From Hofstenia miamia (lineage: Eukaryota; Xenacoelomorpha; Acoela; Hofsteniidae), in assembly GCA_900660155.1 (NCBI GenBank), contig CABFPE010000045.1, positions 25,596 through 89,595 on the forward strand: a DNA stretch of 64,000 nt, in the 5' to 3' direction. Of the stretch, positions 25,711-39,139 are shown one piece after another. Below the pieces are notes generated by a model that made no database searches, was not told the DNA's origin, and was given only the letters and a program-made list of their open reading frames with translations. The position numbers were made by a program, and so were the translations under genes. Each line of letters starts with the position of its first letter. The stretch's first letter is position 1.

Positions 25711-26229
25711 TTATCAGATGACAGTAATCTGGCTGTTTTGCTAAAAAAAATAGGATGGAGCGTTCAGACTATCGACTTTTATCAGCCGATAAAAAAGCAG
25801 TTAGAGTGTTCACACTACGACTTTTATCACCGATTTCTTGACAGATGATAAAAGTCGATAGTGGGAACACATCTTAAGCCAACAGAAAAATATAACTTCC
25901 TAGCTTAATCCTATCTTTGTAACACGGCCCTAGATACAGCAATAAAATTTTAGCCATTGTATTTTCTAAATTGCAAAAAGAAAAAAATGTGCCCCAAAAT
26001 CACCACTTTAGACGGTAGATTTTTAGATCAGGTCAATTAGAACTTATCAGATCAGGTTAGGTTTGCATCATCGTAATTCAGGTCCAGGACAAAACATGAT
26101 CGGAATCAGGTGTAATTAGGTTTGACAATATGCATGAAGTTTTTGATCATTTATATATCACTTTGATTTTATTAAGTGGAAAAATATTGTTAAAATCACC
26201 ATGGTTTTGGTACGCATCCGAAATTTGTT

Positions 26230-27275
26230 TATAGGCTGGCGGAGAACGTCTAAAATAAATGTACCGCTCATGCAATGAATCTGCTGATCAAAGACATTTG
26301 TGAAATGGACGAAAATGCAGCAATTTTGATCAAAGCTGTTACTGCTGTTCGGTATGTCAAGGAACGCCATCTTGTTCTCGCGAAATGCAGGGAAATCAAG
26401 GACAGTTTAAAAATTGCTAAGCACGTTTCATTGCCTGTAGCGACGCGCTGGTACTCACAACATCAGTGCTTACGGAATTTGCTAGAATTCAAAAGCGCAA
26501 TGTCCCTTCTGAGCATTGACAGAGTAATTGAAGATGTGTAACCCGTTCAAGTTCAAAAACGCAACGAGTTTAATTCAATAGTGTCCAGGCCGAATTTCGG
26601 CAATCGTTGAAGAAACTTTGTGAGCTGATTGAGTATCCTTCAAAAGTGAGCGGGAAATTGGAGAAAGATACAACTGATCTCTCTATTATCTACAGCAAAT
26701 TTCATAGCGTGTTCAAATCTTATAAGAGCATTTTTACAGAGGCGGAAAAATTGCATTATATGAACTTAATTGAAAGCAATGGAATTTTCTTCACACTGAA
26801 TCAATGGGTTTTGCATATCTTAGTCCATAAGAACACAATGTCTGACATGATGGTGGACAGACCAAGTTGACACAGTTACACAAATTCGACAATATGCAGC
26901 GACTTTTTTTGCAAATGAAGACAGTGCTGCAGCATTCAATCATCAACTGAATGAGTTTCTGGGAAGATTTTAATCTGTAAGCAATTTTCGTAGACAGTAC
27001 TTTGGTCTCAAACCTTACGAATATTGGATTGTTTATGGCCAATACGACTTTCCAATTTTAGCTGAAAGAGCTCTTCGTGTTTTTTCTGTGCCTCGCTCAA
27101 ACACTTCAAGTGAACGAGCGTGGAACACTTTCGACTTCTTACATTCAAAAAACGAACTCGCTTGATGACAACAAAAGTCGAAAAATTGTCTTATTTACAT
27201 TAATGCAGTTTTGTTAGATGATAATTCTTTAAATTACATGGTACCAGAACCTGATTCAGATTATAATTAAGGTAG
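26230..27275 (+). pseudogene. hAT transposase remnant
   Basis: Reading along the plus strand, three segments match hAT transposases. The segment 26,275-26,541 (VSLPVATRWYSQHQCLRNLL) is the block with the W in R-W-x-S. The segment 26,607-26,870 is helical. The segment 26,870-27,240 (FGLKPYEYWIVYG, RSNTSSERAWNTFDFLHSK) is the C-terminal dimerisation region. Stops and frameshifts near 26,540, 26,870 and 26,970 disrupt it, and the N-terminal zinc finger is absent. Confidence 0.85.
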
Positions 27276-30199
27276 AGCCAAATTTTCAAAACTGATATTT
27301 ATGTACAATTTGTTAACATTCTGTTTTAAATTAGTTTAGTTAAATTCGTTTAACAAAAAATTCCAACTTTTGTGTATCTCATTTTTTGTGGGTATGTCGC
27401 TTTTTTGTCAATGACCAAAACTACTTGATATGGTTGCTCCTGAAAACGTTTTGTGTTTGTCAGCAACTGATTTCTTTTAATTACCGCAGGTACTAGTACA
27501 TTATTGGTATGTACGGCACATGTATGATGCGTACGGTATCCCAAATTGCTGGTACTATCACAATGCTAACTATACAAATATCTACTAGAATTTCTCGATT
27601 TTGGTCAACTATTTTACATAAATTGTGTGCTATATTATATGAGGTGTACAATCAGGGCTTTCAATTCAAATTCAAATTTTTAGAAAAATTTCAAACTTTC
27701 AAATCAAATTATTAAAAATTCCAAAATTCAAATTTCAAATCCAATTTTGAAGGCTAAAGAGCAAAGTTTGATATTCAAATTTTAGCAACTTTACACATCA
27801 ACAATTTATTTAATTTTTCCAATGCTATTTTATGGTAATATTAAACTTAATAAATTTAACATTCATGTATTCAATGTATTAATCCAAACAACTTATATTG
27901 CCTTTAAAGTCAGCAACCGTTTTATTCACATTGTCAAAAAAATTCCAAAACTTAAGAAATTGAGGTATTTTGGCAATTTGGACACATCTATGGATAAGTG
28001 TGCTCCCTGTTTCTGTTATGTTAAAAATTATTCTTGTGTTTGAAATACATTCTTCCCTTGCCTAGTGTTCCCCATGGTACCAACAAATAGCCTCAACTTC
28101 TTTGTTTACTGTTAACCCCGGTACCGTCCAGACGCGATCTGCGAAAGTCAGAAGTCGTCGCGTGATATAATGAAAATGAAAGAAGGGTATCTTTTCCTAT
28201 TGCTCTTTTCAGATATGAGATATCTTCATTAGTCTTTGCGTCATGAGTGCTTAAAAAATTGTATATGCAAACTATCACAAATTGTAGAGAAGTATCAAAC
28301 TTTTTTATTGAAAGCAAACAAAAATGCTTAAGATGTTTTAAATCATTAAGTTGGTGGTTAGCCGTGCGATTTTACCAAAGTGTGACAGATCACATGTCTA
28401 ACCGTAGCCTTAATAAAACATGTTTTCCCAGGGTTTTAATATTTTAACAAGCCATTTTTTGGAGAAAATGCTTCGCAATTAAGAGGTGGTAAACAGCGAT
28501 ATTCATTTAAAAGCAGTTTAAGAGACATTCACAATTGTGGTTGAAAACAGCAGATTTGAATAAATTTTGTTTAAATGCAGCAAACCTGCTGTGAGTGCAA
28601 AAGCATTTCTTGACATTCTTGTACACAATGCTATAGTCACTTCTTTTTAATCGGCAGATGTTGAATTTGAATTTGTTGACTTGTATTGTCTAGACGTCTA
28701 GACATTCATTAAAATGAAAACATTCCCCCAAGAACCTTACCTTTTATTACCTAAGCACTCCATTGACTAGCGTGCACAACTCATAATACAATATCGGTGT
28801 TTGTAAATATATCCCTTTGACTGATTATTTTTCTCGCAATAGTGTTGTTCATTTAGATATCTGACTAGATGCATTTTTGTAGATACATGATGTTGCTATT
28901 TCGCTTTAAATTTGTTGTACTATGGGATAGCAGAAGATCATAATAATGTTGTCGCCTACGTGTCTATAAGCTTGTCGCCTATGCGTCTATAAGCTATTGG
29001 GTTAAAATTAGTTTATTTAAAAAAAGGCTAAAATATTTGTTCTCATTGAGATAAGTTCCGTATAGTGATGTAAGTAATGACCATTATTGCAATTGTTTTA
29101 TAACTGTTATATTGACTTTTTCTTAAACAATCTAGTTGAATCATTTATCCATGACACCTTTCAGTGCTACTTTTATATCACAAGCAAAGCTAGTTGTCTG
29201 TTAGGTTCTCTACACACAAGCTACTTTTGAGATCAATCACAACAAGTGAATTAATGTCATTCTATGACTGTGCTTAGTTATACCAATTTTGAATTTGATG
29301 GTTTGACAACTCCACCTGTCAAAATGTCATTGCAACTTGAAACAACTATGCAGTGGAAACACTTAAATAAATGCCATTAATGCTCACTTTTTGATTGTTT
29401 TTTCATTGTCTTAGCATGCAAACCGAAAGACATACTGAGTCAACTTAATTACACACTTCACAAATATTTTAAGAATTTGATATGAGAAAACAGTGAATTA
29501 AAAAATTTCTGCATTATCATTTGCACTTCTAAAATGGCCATAATTAAGTTTTTTATTTTTCATTACTTCCATTAACGGATTTTTAAGAAAAAAAATTTCC
29601 ATTAATTTCAAATTAATTTTCGAGTAGCCCTGATAATTATATTTAGAATTATGTTTCTTTTCTATTCACAATTCTTTTAAATCTCATCCTTTCAGAACAC
29701 CTGGAAATTCTAAGGGAATTGTTAACTTGTGCACCTCGCTCAATTTCAATAGAATTGCATTGCATTAAAATGGCATTGAAAATTCAGAAGTGCTAATTAG
29801 AAGGGCTGTTTTGATGATATTTTCGTAAATGGTTGCGCTTTGCATTAGGTATGAAATATGATCGGATACATTATGGAAATCTCAAAAGTTTGGGAAACAT
29901 TTATTTCTTTGCATTCAGACAACCAAGAGAAAACAATTAAGTTACAAGGTTTTAACTTTAAGAGATATCTACAAGCTTTACAACGGAGATTTCTTTAGAG
30001 TTATATATTTTTACAATTTTGTGACCAACAGTAGAATTAAATGCACTTTCAATAGTGTTCCAAAGTTTAATATTTTGGAAATTGTTGTCAGGAGAGTAGC
30101 AGTTCATGGAGAAGCCCAATTTCTGCGAATGGCATAAAAACTTGTTTTCCTGGTAAATATGATAGGGATCATCATCTTGCTAAAATAAATGTTGATTTT
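27276..30199. other. Repeat-poor spacer, no gene recognised
   Basis: Contains a TTCAAATT-rich simple stretch (27,655-27,770), a short palindrome TGTCTAGACGTCTAGACA (about 28,688), and a GTCGCCTA(T/C)G(T/C)GTCTATAAGC direct duplication (28,950-28,993). None is part of an element I can name. Confidence 0.4.
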
Positions 30200-31145
30200 A
30201 TGTAATTAATTTTACTAACAAGCAGACTCCAAACACCATGCAAATTGCCACAACATCTTGATTTCTATAATAGTAAAGGAAACAATTTTTCACTAAAAAT
30301 ATATTTGATCATAAAAGCAATATTTACAAATTTATATTTTACCAAAGCATTCAATTTTGCGGTGTTATGCTTTTTCTTGCCAATTGCATGTTCGATAAGG
30401 TGATCAATACCATCAAATCGAAGGAAATCCGAAGGTTTGCAAACATTTTTCAGTAGAAGAGAGAGGTGGGCGTCAAATTGTCTTTGGGGAAATTTCTCTC
30501 ATAAAACCTAACTGTCGAACATGCTCATTTCGACTATGAAAGTATAAGAACCATGCATTGGAAAGAGAATAGTTCAGCTGTCAATTGAAAATGCCATACC
30601 ATCACTTTTTTGTGAATGTTGACACGATATGTATTCAAATTTCGGTAAATATAATCCGTTCTTCTCAATTCGTATGTTGCATTGATTGATACCGTTGGGC
30701 TGTAAAATGCAGATTTTTTATTTTGTGATCTCGAATAACGTGCAGTAGTTATCATTGGGTGGACTGAATGTGAATTTGATATTATTGTGACAACTGCACT
30801 GTCGAACCATCTTGCAATGTCCACATCACAATTTGAACAATAGCTCATTCCGCCTAGTACTTTTTCTTCATCTTGTCCCTTGCAGTGTTCAGAGCAGATT
30901 TTGTAATACGATCAAACCTTATTGTTCCCGTGGAAGAACAACCACGGCGTTTAATTTCATTGAATAGTTTCATTGAAGAAAATAGTTTGCCATGATAGAC
31001 ATTGTAATGAATATTGAGATGATGATTCAAATTAAAAGAGGTGCCCTCGGTTTCTCAAGACTTTCATTATCAGAATTGGTATATCTGCCTTGGTAAAGGC
31101 CAAATATAAACGCCTCTTCCATTTCATCATCACTTCTAATTCTAA
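30200..31145 (-). pseudogene. piggyBac-like transposase remnant
   Basis: Minus-strand translation shows NVYHGKLFSSMKLFNEIKRR (about 31,000-30,940), then GTIRFDRITKSALNTARDKM, then the 104-residue open piece at 30,848-30,534 with VTIISNSHSV and ARYSRSQNKK. These match the piggyBac DDE domain block 'YFDNFFSS...L...L..RG..ATGTIR' and the segment before 'Y...MGGVD'. The expected MGGVD block is replaced by ELRRTDYI. Several breaks; an old copy. Confidence 0.75.
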
Positions 31146-31489
31146 ATCTGATTCGACTTACAGCATCGAAAGCATATCAACAACAGTAAGGTGCAAGTAT
31201 TTCCTAAACACATTATTTTGAAATAGATGATATTACATCAGAAGTTCGAAAAATAATTTTGCAAATCATTTGAGAGTTAAAATAAATTATTTTTATATTG
31301 GAAATTGAAAATAAATCATTGCAATTATTGCAATAATTTTAAAATAATTTTAATCTAGAAATTGTTATTTGACTAAAAAATGTCAAAATATAAACAAAAC
31401 ACAAAACAGAGGCCCAGAAATATTCTATAATTGTTCTAGCAGTGACAGGACTACAAAAACCTCTATTTAATTTTAAAAAGCAATAATTT

Positions 31490-32475
31490 AAGGCAAAGGG
31501 GAGTAATTAAATGACGATGATCCTCGAGTTGGAGTCTCCAACTAGCAATTCTGAACACACTTTCAATGGCATTTGATGTTACTGGCACCCACCAAACGTT
31601 TTCTAGTCCGAATTGATAGTTGCCCTGCTTTTATAACACTGATTTACCAAACGACTATTCATTTGCTCAATTGTTGATTTTGATAATTTCTCTTGTTTCA
31701 AACTCTTAATCAATTCTTTTTTTGATTCTTAGAATGTTTATCTACTTTCCTCTTCAATAACTTCACAAAAGCTTGTTCAAACAGTTGCATGAACAATTGG
31801 GGATTGTGCAGATAAATATCTTTCATGTGTGTGGTAATCAGAACATCAAATAGCCTAGTTTTATCACTTTGCAATGATCTCGAAACACTTAAATTTAGAT
31901 AGAAACATGTGGAATTCCCTAAGAAACAAATTTTGTGAGTATAAAAAATTGGCCTGAACATTAACTGACTCATCAATATGCGGTAGTAGCTCAAATTAGC
32001 AATTGATCATGTGGTGCGTAGAAGACCAATGGCCAATAATGGCAATTTCAATTCCCCAGTTTGGACATAGTTTAAAGGATTCCAAAATAGACCATCCATA
32101 CAACATAAACCGAATTTATCAAACAAATCTTCTGAAGCATGTTTTCAATCTCAATGTTAATTTTTCAAGATATTTCACAATCGGCTTACTTGAAAGATTA
32201 TCTAAATTTGTATAACTTCTAGTTACAGCAGAATCTGTAAAAGTTAAGCCTTCTTAGGCAACTCAATCTAACCACTTGTATATGTTTTTCGCCTTCCTAC
32301 TAATAATTCAAATTATTGCTGTAGAATAACCAGAAGTATTATCCTCAATAATTTGCTGAAGGTAATTGGGGTGAGCCGTTTGCAAATGACTGATTATATT
32401 TTGGAAACTAGTTTTTGATGTCTATTTTCTGATTTGGCCACATTTGCATTTATATGTGTCGTTAAGACATTTGAA
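31490..32475 (-). pseudogene. hAT-like transposase remnant with a BED-type zinc finger
   Basis: On the minus strand at about 32,470-32,330 the reading TYKCKCGQIRK followed by FQNIISHLQTAHPNYLQQI resembles the BED finger C-x-C...H-x5-H seen in many hAT transposases. Further on, FLYSQNLFLREFHMFLSKF and neighbouring pieces are consistent with a degraded body. Multiple stops. It directly adjoins the piggyBac remnant. Confidence 0.5.
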
Positions 32476-33145
32476 ATGTTTATAAGCTGTGGCTTTGTTC
32501 TACACGCTCATTCCTTTCTGCCTTCGCGCTCAATACGCGCATGCCTTAAGCAAATAAGTGCACACTGTTATCGTTTTTACCGATTTTAATCTGAAAATTT
32601 TTAATGTAAATTTATTGTTCCTTATTTCATGTCTCAGCAACATTTTCTCTTGATAAAATAATTTAGCAATTATTGCAAAATAATAGCAAATCAGAAATAA
32701 AATATTGTTATCCACATTTGTAAAATAAATTATTTCAATATATCTATTGTATTTATTTTAACAACAATTATTTATTTCCAACTTCTTTATTATAGAGGGT
32801 GTTCGCGATAAGCTAGAGGATTTTTCACTAATTTTACATATTTACACTAATTTTCTACCAAAATCCATGAATTAATGCCTAGTGTTTCTTTGATTTTCAT
32901 AGTCCATGATATCAAGTGACACCTCTTGAGAAGCTTATATTACGCAGCCCGCGATGTCTTTAGATAAACTAATTTAGCGTGATTTTATCAGAATTTTGTC
33001 AATTTTAACAGATGTTCATCAAGATGTACTGCGGATTTACCTATTTGGAAATTAGTGACACATTATCAAATGCCGCATGCTCTGTTGCAATGATTCAACA
33101 GTACACAATTCATTGGAAACCTCCATTTTAAGGAAAACTTAAAAT

Positions 33146-35408
33146 CGGGTTTACTTTGAACAATTTACGAAAACGTGCAGTATTTTTCCAAATTCCAACA
33201 TTAAAATGATTATCAATCCATTTTTATACGGAAAATTCTGTTTTTCCGGAATTCTACATTTAAAAGAATATCAATACATGTTTTATGCTCTTAAAGGAAA
33301 GAGAACATGGTGCATCCTGTTACTAAGCAGTAAACACAAAAGGCAGCACTTAAATGTCAACGTAATAATAGGAAGGTACTTGTGAGCAGTTGCAACAAGT
33401 GTTAATTGCGAAACACGATTCGCATGCCCACATCTTACATTTCCGGGACTGCAGCCAATCTTCTTCGGTTTGGCTCCACAGAGCTTCGCACACGCAGCAG
33501 AAGGTATTGTTATTTGATCTAGAACTGTTTGATTCGTGTTTGCTTTTTCTTCTGAGTTTGAAAATCCACACAGCGCATTTGGGAGACTGGTGGGATCATG
33601 ACATCTGCCGTAGAAGACGATTTGTCTGAAATCGACGGGCCGAGTACCGGTACGCCCTCGTCCACGGTAGAACCATCATGTACTGTTATGTCATGTACAG
33701 TGATGCTTTTTCCTGGCTGAACATTCAGTGTCTTTCACTTTGAACTTCACTACACCGAATTTTCAACACATCACATTTTAGACAGAAGGTCGATTACGTT
33801 CTGTGAAACATGTTCCTGAGATCTTTTGACATTTTCTTTATGATCAGGTAACCTTACCAAAACGGCCTCACGATTCAAACGACAAATGCCACATTTTTTG
33901 AAACCAGCAATAAGATTTTGGCTTGTTTCTTTGACGTCGAGATATAAGAGTGAAAAAGGTTTCTTCAGTAGCCTGGGAAAAACGTGACTGTTTCCAATTT
34001 ACTTTTTACAGTTGATTTCCATTCACCCAATACTTATCGCCAAAGTCGTTTCAAAAGTCCAAAGAAAGCGGCATCTAGCGGCTGGCTGTAGATGTGTAGA
34101 ATTCGGCGTTAAACATACAAACTTGACATTGCGGTCTTCGCACAACGCCAAAACGCGTTCCGTAAAGTGGCTGGACAAATTGTCACCCACAAGGACTTAG
34201 TTCCTTCCATTTTTTTGCATAATTAATGAATACTGCTTCAAACCAATAGGTGAAGCACGTGGAGTCGAACCATCCAGAAGAACTGCGGTTATATTTTGTT
34301 TTGGACGCTCCACCTTCGTTCCAAGAACTCCATTAGTTTTCAGATTTATACATCACGTACGCTGGCAGCGTTTGACCGCTTGCAGATCCACAGAACATCA
34401 TTGACGTTGTAGACTTTGACCTATTTTTACACGTTAAGGGCATTGTGTACCTTTTTTGAAGATGCATTTTTAGTACCTGTTTCATCTGATAAATTGGTCT
34501 CATCGTAGTTGAAGATGTGAACAGGCTCAAATAGAGGTTCCATCCTCGTTTAACAAATTTGTCTCCAAATTATCAAAATATTGGTTATTGCATTGGCAGA
34601 AACGTCGGCCCGCGATTTTTTGATAGTTTGACATTTTCTGTAAGCCATCGCGTTTTGATGGCGTTTCAGAAAAGATCGTGCAAATTCTATTCCTGGAGGG
34701 TTGCCCTTGAATTGCTCTACGGTTCTTTTCTGTTGATCTAACATATGTGTAACAAGAAGTCGCAGACTTCTGCAACTGTCACTAAATGATCGACTTAGTG
34801 TTTTTCTTCGTCTTCTGACAAGACAGTTGAATGACCAGGTTGGTTTTTTGAAATATTTTTCATATTAAAGTGAAGGTGTACCCTTTGAGATTTTGTACTC
34901 TGACACTTTTGATAAACTTGCCACCCTTTATAGCATTTGGAGCTTGCTGGAGTGTTCTTGAACTATGCGCTTTATATTTTCTTGTATTGAGTCTCCGTTT
35001 GTAATGGGGCTACTTTGAACACTGTTCAAAATAACCCGTGTCATTGAATTGCGAGAAAGGTTTTATTAAATTAAGTTTTTGCTTTTTCAACGACATTAAG
35101 GCTTTTTAAATAAATTTATTATGTTAGAATATATTGTGATAACAAAACTACTATAGATTATTTACCAAAAAGCGATAAGTTAAGTGCAATCTACATAAAA
35201 GTTTGCACCGCTCACTTTTCACGAAAAAATCGTAATTTTGAAAGTGTTCGCCATATTTAAACCGACAACATATTTAAACAAAAGCATTATTAAGCGATTA
35301 TCCAAACCTTAATAATTGAAAATAGATAAGCTTCTTTCATAACTTATGCAGTGGTAAGCATGAACAGCCACGGGCAATAAATTGAAAGTTTGTTCAAAGT
35401 AACCCCAT
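33146..35408 (-). mobile_element. Pogo-superfamily element with imperfect GGGTTACTTTGAAC ends
   Basis: The left end CGGGTTTACTTTGAACAA (33,146) and the right end TTTGTTCAAAGTAACCCC (to about 35,408) are inverted. The transposase remnant lies between them on the minus strand. A second pair of TTTGAAC motifs near 35,010-35,030 suggests subterminal repeats. Confidence 0.7.
33350..34800 (-). pseudogene. Pogo/jerky-like transposase with a C-terminal PHD-like finger, broken
   Basis: In order on the minus strand: a CENP-B-type helix-turn-helix region (about 34,720-34,580: NPPGIEFARSFLKRHQN, KSRADVSANAI); VHIFNYDETNLSDETG (about 34,520) with the first catalytic Asp; MMFCGSASGQTLPAYVMYKS; VGDNLSSHF (about 34,185) with the second Asp; a region reading TPNSTHLQP...DAAFFGLLKRLW with the last catalytic Asp; and at 33,571-33,350 a Cys-rich module, CCVCEALW...EEDWLQSRKCKMWACESCF...CCNC, typical of PHD-like tails in this transposase group. 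Several frameshifts and stops. Confidence 0.85.
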
Positions 35409-36769
35409 AGTTCAATATAGCCCGGTTTGCGGTAACTATGAAAATTTTATAAAACGAATTAGATTGTGATGAACAAGAAGGTGGACATTTTGAACAATTA
35501 CTATAGTAGACATGAATTAGTACATATTATTGTGTTAACTAAGCTTACGTTTTATTTATTTATTACCTATCATGTTTTAATACATATTATACTAAGATTT
35601 GCGAAAATTCCTCCAGCGTGTATATGACAATATTTATATATGTTCCATCAAAGTATTTTAACCACTTTATATGATATTTTGCTGCATGTAAAGACAACAA
35701 GCAAGATGCAATAAACTACTTTTTTTATCAAAGTCATTCATTAAATAGCCTAGCGTGGATTATAGTCTACATTGAATAAATTCATGTGTTATGTTTGATG
35801 TGCCAAATAAATAGTGTTTCTTAAAAAAATGATAGTCTGTAAATAAAACGTTATTTTTAGTATAATCAGTACATGCCTTTCTCTTTCTTTGCAGGTGATC
35901 TCCCTTCGTTTTTATTGGCTGTTATAATATCATGAACAGTACTTTTAGGTAAATTGATCAACTACGAAATCGTTCAAAATAGAACATTTTATGCATAATC
36001 AGATTTCGATTAGGAGACATGAAGACTCATTATTATTATTAAGCTAAAATAGCATATCACAACCAAGTAATATATGTGAAATGTATCTTCAGCTATATAG
36101 GATTTTTAAAGGATAAGTATGTGACACATGTTTAAAATCAAATTCCATAAAACATTGATTTTGATTGGCGTTTTTGATTGATACATGAAACATAGTTTTC
36201 TGTCATATAGCCACAACAGTGTCAATCAATACTGCATGTGCTTTCCCGACAGTTAATCATCAATGAGTGTGAAACACGAGCTCGTTTAATCTTTGGCAAC
36301 CAGAGCTGAGGATGAAGCTCAAATAAATGCACCTGAATGCTAAAGTAACATCTAGATATCGCATCATTTGTATTCTAGACCTAAACTTAACAAAATTCAA
36401 TAGGCACCATAAACAAAATTGGTGTTCTATAAAAAATGCTATGGGGCAGTGTAGTCTTTATAAATGTTTGATTGAATGGTTTTTATTGATTGGCAGTGTT
36501 GTTTGTGATTTAATAACATTGTATTTAGATGCTTAATATAATTTATTTTTCTTGGTATGAATGTCACACTTAATGGGGTTCTTGTACATAGAATTGCGTT
36601 TGCACTTTAGAGTGCTTTCCATCACTCAACTGCAAGGTGCTACAACACTTCTATTTTGTATTTTGTAATGAATTTTATATGTTTATTTCATTGATCTCTT
36701 AAATCCGATTTCATTTCAGAAATGAAGTGTCTTCTAATGATAACTAACGTTTTCCACATTTTATTTTTT
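35409..36769. other. AT-rich spacer, nothing recognised
   Basis: No supported ORF or repeat pair. The short open frame at 36,327-36,536 has no recognisable family. Confidence 0.35.
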
Positions 36770-37240
36770 GTAATCCAATTTAAAAATTTAAATGTATGGT
36801 TTATTTATAAGATCAATAAGCTTAATGCAAAACTTGAACCTAAAATCAGCAATTAGCATATGTCCCGAAATCCAATGTAATTTATAATATTCAATGCACT
36901 TGTGGGGAGGGATTATATGGGATATTGTGGTTGGTAACTAATTAGAATAAAAGAACACGAAACTAATTAACACATTTCAAGAATCTAGAAATTTGTGGAC
37001 TAATTTTGATGTAAAATTTTTAAAGAATACCGAATCAAAATATCTCAAAATTATTGTGAAAGCATTTTAATTTAGATTATTTCAACCAAGTCTAAATACG
37101 AAAAATTATATTCATAAGCTATTGTTGCCAATTAAGTTTTTGTGAAATAAAATATAAAATCAAGTAAATTTTGAGGATTTCATTTATAAATACACTGGCG
37201 ATGACTTAGTAAGTAGAAATTTTTTGAATGGTTTTATTAA
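36770..37240 (+). mobile_element. Penelope-like element, 3' fragment
   Basis: Similar along its length to 55,400-55,800, the 3' part of a Penelope-like element: the shared order is GATCAATAA(A/G)CTTAATGC, GTAAT(T)...TTCAATGCA, a GGGATTATAT/GGGCATTATAT segment, and the tail GATGACTTAGTAAGT. Only the degraded GIY-YIG region and tail remain. The tail contains a hammerhead-like core (37,195-37,220). Confidence 0.7.
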
Positions 37241-39139
37241 GGGGGTTCCTCTACAGAAAAAATGGTTTTGTGCAATGTTAGAACTTTTATCCATGCTTTA
37301 TAATTCTGCCTAATTCATTTTTTGAAAATATTTCTTATTGGGTAATTATTCAAGAAATTCAAAAAGATTTACACAATTTCTGATAATCGGAATACTGTTG
37401 GACTACCATGCTACTTAATTTTTTGATAATTTTTTTCATATTTACCTACAATCGAACAATCATAACTCATGTTTGCTAATTTTGACTTGATGTTTGGACC
37501 GAATGTTCCATTTTCTATTTAGTTCAGTGATTGTATGACGTTTTGCATATTAATTAGTTAAATAAGTCATTCGATATGCATATTTATGCAAATTAGCAAT
37601 TAGTTGTAAAGTTAATACTAAAAAAATTATTGTAATTGTATAGAGAATTTTATTCTCTATAGAAAGGTAAAATATAACATGATAACTACTTCAGTTATAC
37701 AGATATTACCCTTTTTTATTTAGCCTTATTATATCCTTTACTTTAGTGGTTACCATGGCAACCAGAACTTAAAATAATTTTTCAATCCAAATTTCTAGAA
37801 TGTCCAATTTGCTATATCATATAAGCCTAATATTGCCAGGATAATTTATTTGAATTATAGATTTTCTGCATGGGTACCCCATTAATGTTTATTTGTAAGT
37901 AATACGAAGTCTAGTATCTTACAAAAATACAATTATGCACATGAAAGCTAGTTTTTTAAACTCATTTATCTCGGATGTGCTTAATATACAGAAACTGGGG
38001 ATTTTGGAATTAGTTTTGCTACTTAGCGTAATGCCCATAATTATTCTATGTGATTCTTACATTTGGAACAGTTGGAATGTGGGTGACATTTCTGAAAATT
38101 TTCTGTTCCTCTGCAATTAGATTATACGAATTAATAGGTATTTTTTATATGCCTACAATGTTCCTAACAAAAATATTTGTTTGAACAATGAGTAAAAGTA
38201 ATCAACTTGTTAGACAGGGTTTGAATTATTACGTAGCGCGAGGCAGATAGTGTTTCCAAACTTGTACCTTGAGACCATGTACATTATGTTGAAAGAGAAA
38301 TAATATTTTATAGCAATATTGCACTAATGTTTTTATTAACGTGGCAATACGAATTTTCGTATGGCAACAATTATTCAATTAATTTTTTCTCATAGACAAT
38401 TTCGTTTTAAGAATGAATATGAATAAATATATTTTTATGCTTACATTTATGTAAACACTTAACTAACTTTAAGTCTATATTATTTTCTGATAATGAAAAT
38501 ATTCCCAATGATTTTGAAAATGAGCATTGTGAATTCATATATAGTAATATTAAAAATTTCAAGTGCAATGGAAATAAAAAAGGTTTCAGCAAAATTAAAA
38601 CGTGTTGATTGAAAAAAATTAACCCTTGGTTTTGGAATTATTCGTAGTTTTGATGGTGATTGTCAGGAAATATAATTGTGACGAATTTGTCATTCTACAA
38701 AGGCATGCTAAATGAAAACATCTAACTGTATGTACTGCATATATAATCACAACCATAGGAATTCTCCAGTTAAAAATGTTAAAGAAATGCATCAATTGCA
38801 ATAATTAAAATAATTAAGAAATTTTGACTACAAAGGGTATCCATTTTATAAAAATCAACTACAATTAACTAATTTGAAGACTAATGAATTTTAATAAAAT
38901 TGTATACGAAAATGGTATTTATACCTTGCAACAAATTAAATGAAAAAATTGTAAAAAAGAAATGAATTAAAATATGTATATGCCAATTTCCAAATTAAAT
39001 GAATAAAATTGATACATTTTACTATCTAATTCAGAATTTTGACGAATTTTTCTTTTCAGAAACTTGGTTAAAATCAAATGATTATTAAAATGTTTGTTTT
39101 TTTTATTTTTGAAGAAATAAAAGATAAAATTTAACAAAT
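37241..39139. other. AT-rich spacer, nothing recognised
   Basis: Short open frames (for example 37,935-38,120) are low-complexity and match no family I know. Confidence 0.35.

Larger units (their letters stand above)
24122..25874. mobile_element. PIF/Harbinger-like MITE, second level of the nest
   Basis: The ends read AGGTGTGTTCCCACTATCGA and its complement TCGATAGTGGGAACACATCT. TAA flanks both sides (24,119-24,121 and 25,875-25,877), fitting the TWA target of PIF/Harbinger. Subterminal ATCGACTTTTATCAG motifs recur at about 24,416, 25,768 and 25,819. No coding capacity of its own. Confidence 0.75.
23001..26015 (+). mobile_element. Pogo-like element, outer shell of a four-level nest
   Basis: The left end CCGTCTTACGGGGTGACTT follows TA, and the right end ...CACCACTTTAGACGG is followed by TA; the ends are imperfect inverted repeats and TA is the pogo target site. 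A transposase remnant at about 23,485-23,790 (ILIGDNLSSHF, then LLNALVEGIEENSGENLRAG in a shifted frame) is of the DDE_1 type. Two further elements are nested inside its right part. Confidence 0.65.

Noticed and set aside
28680-28710. Palindrome TGTCTAGACGTCTAGACA
   Set aside because: Isolated short palindrome without partner repeats or a stem-loop gene context.
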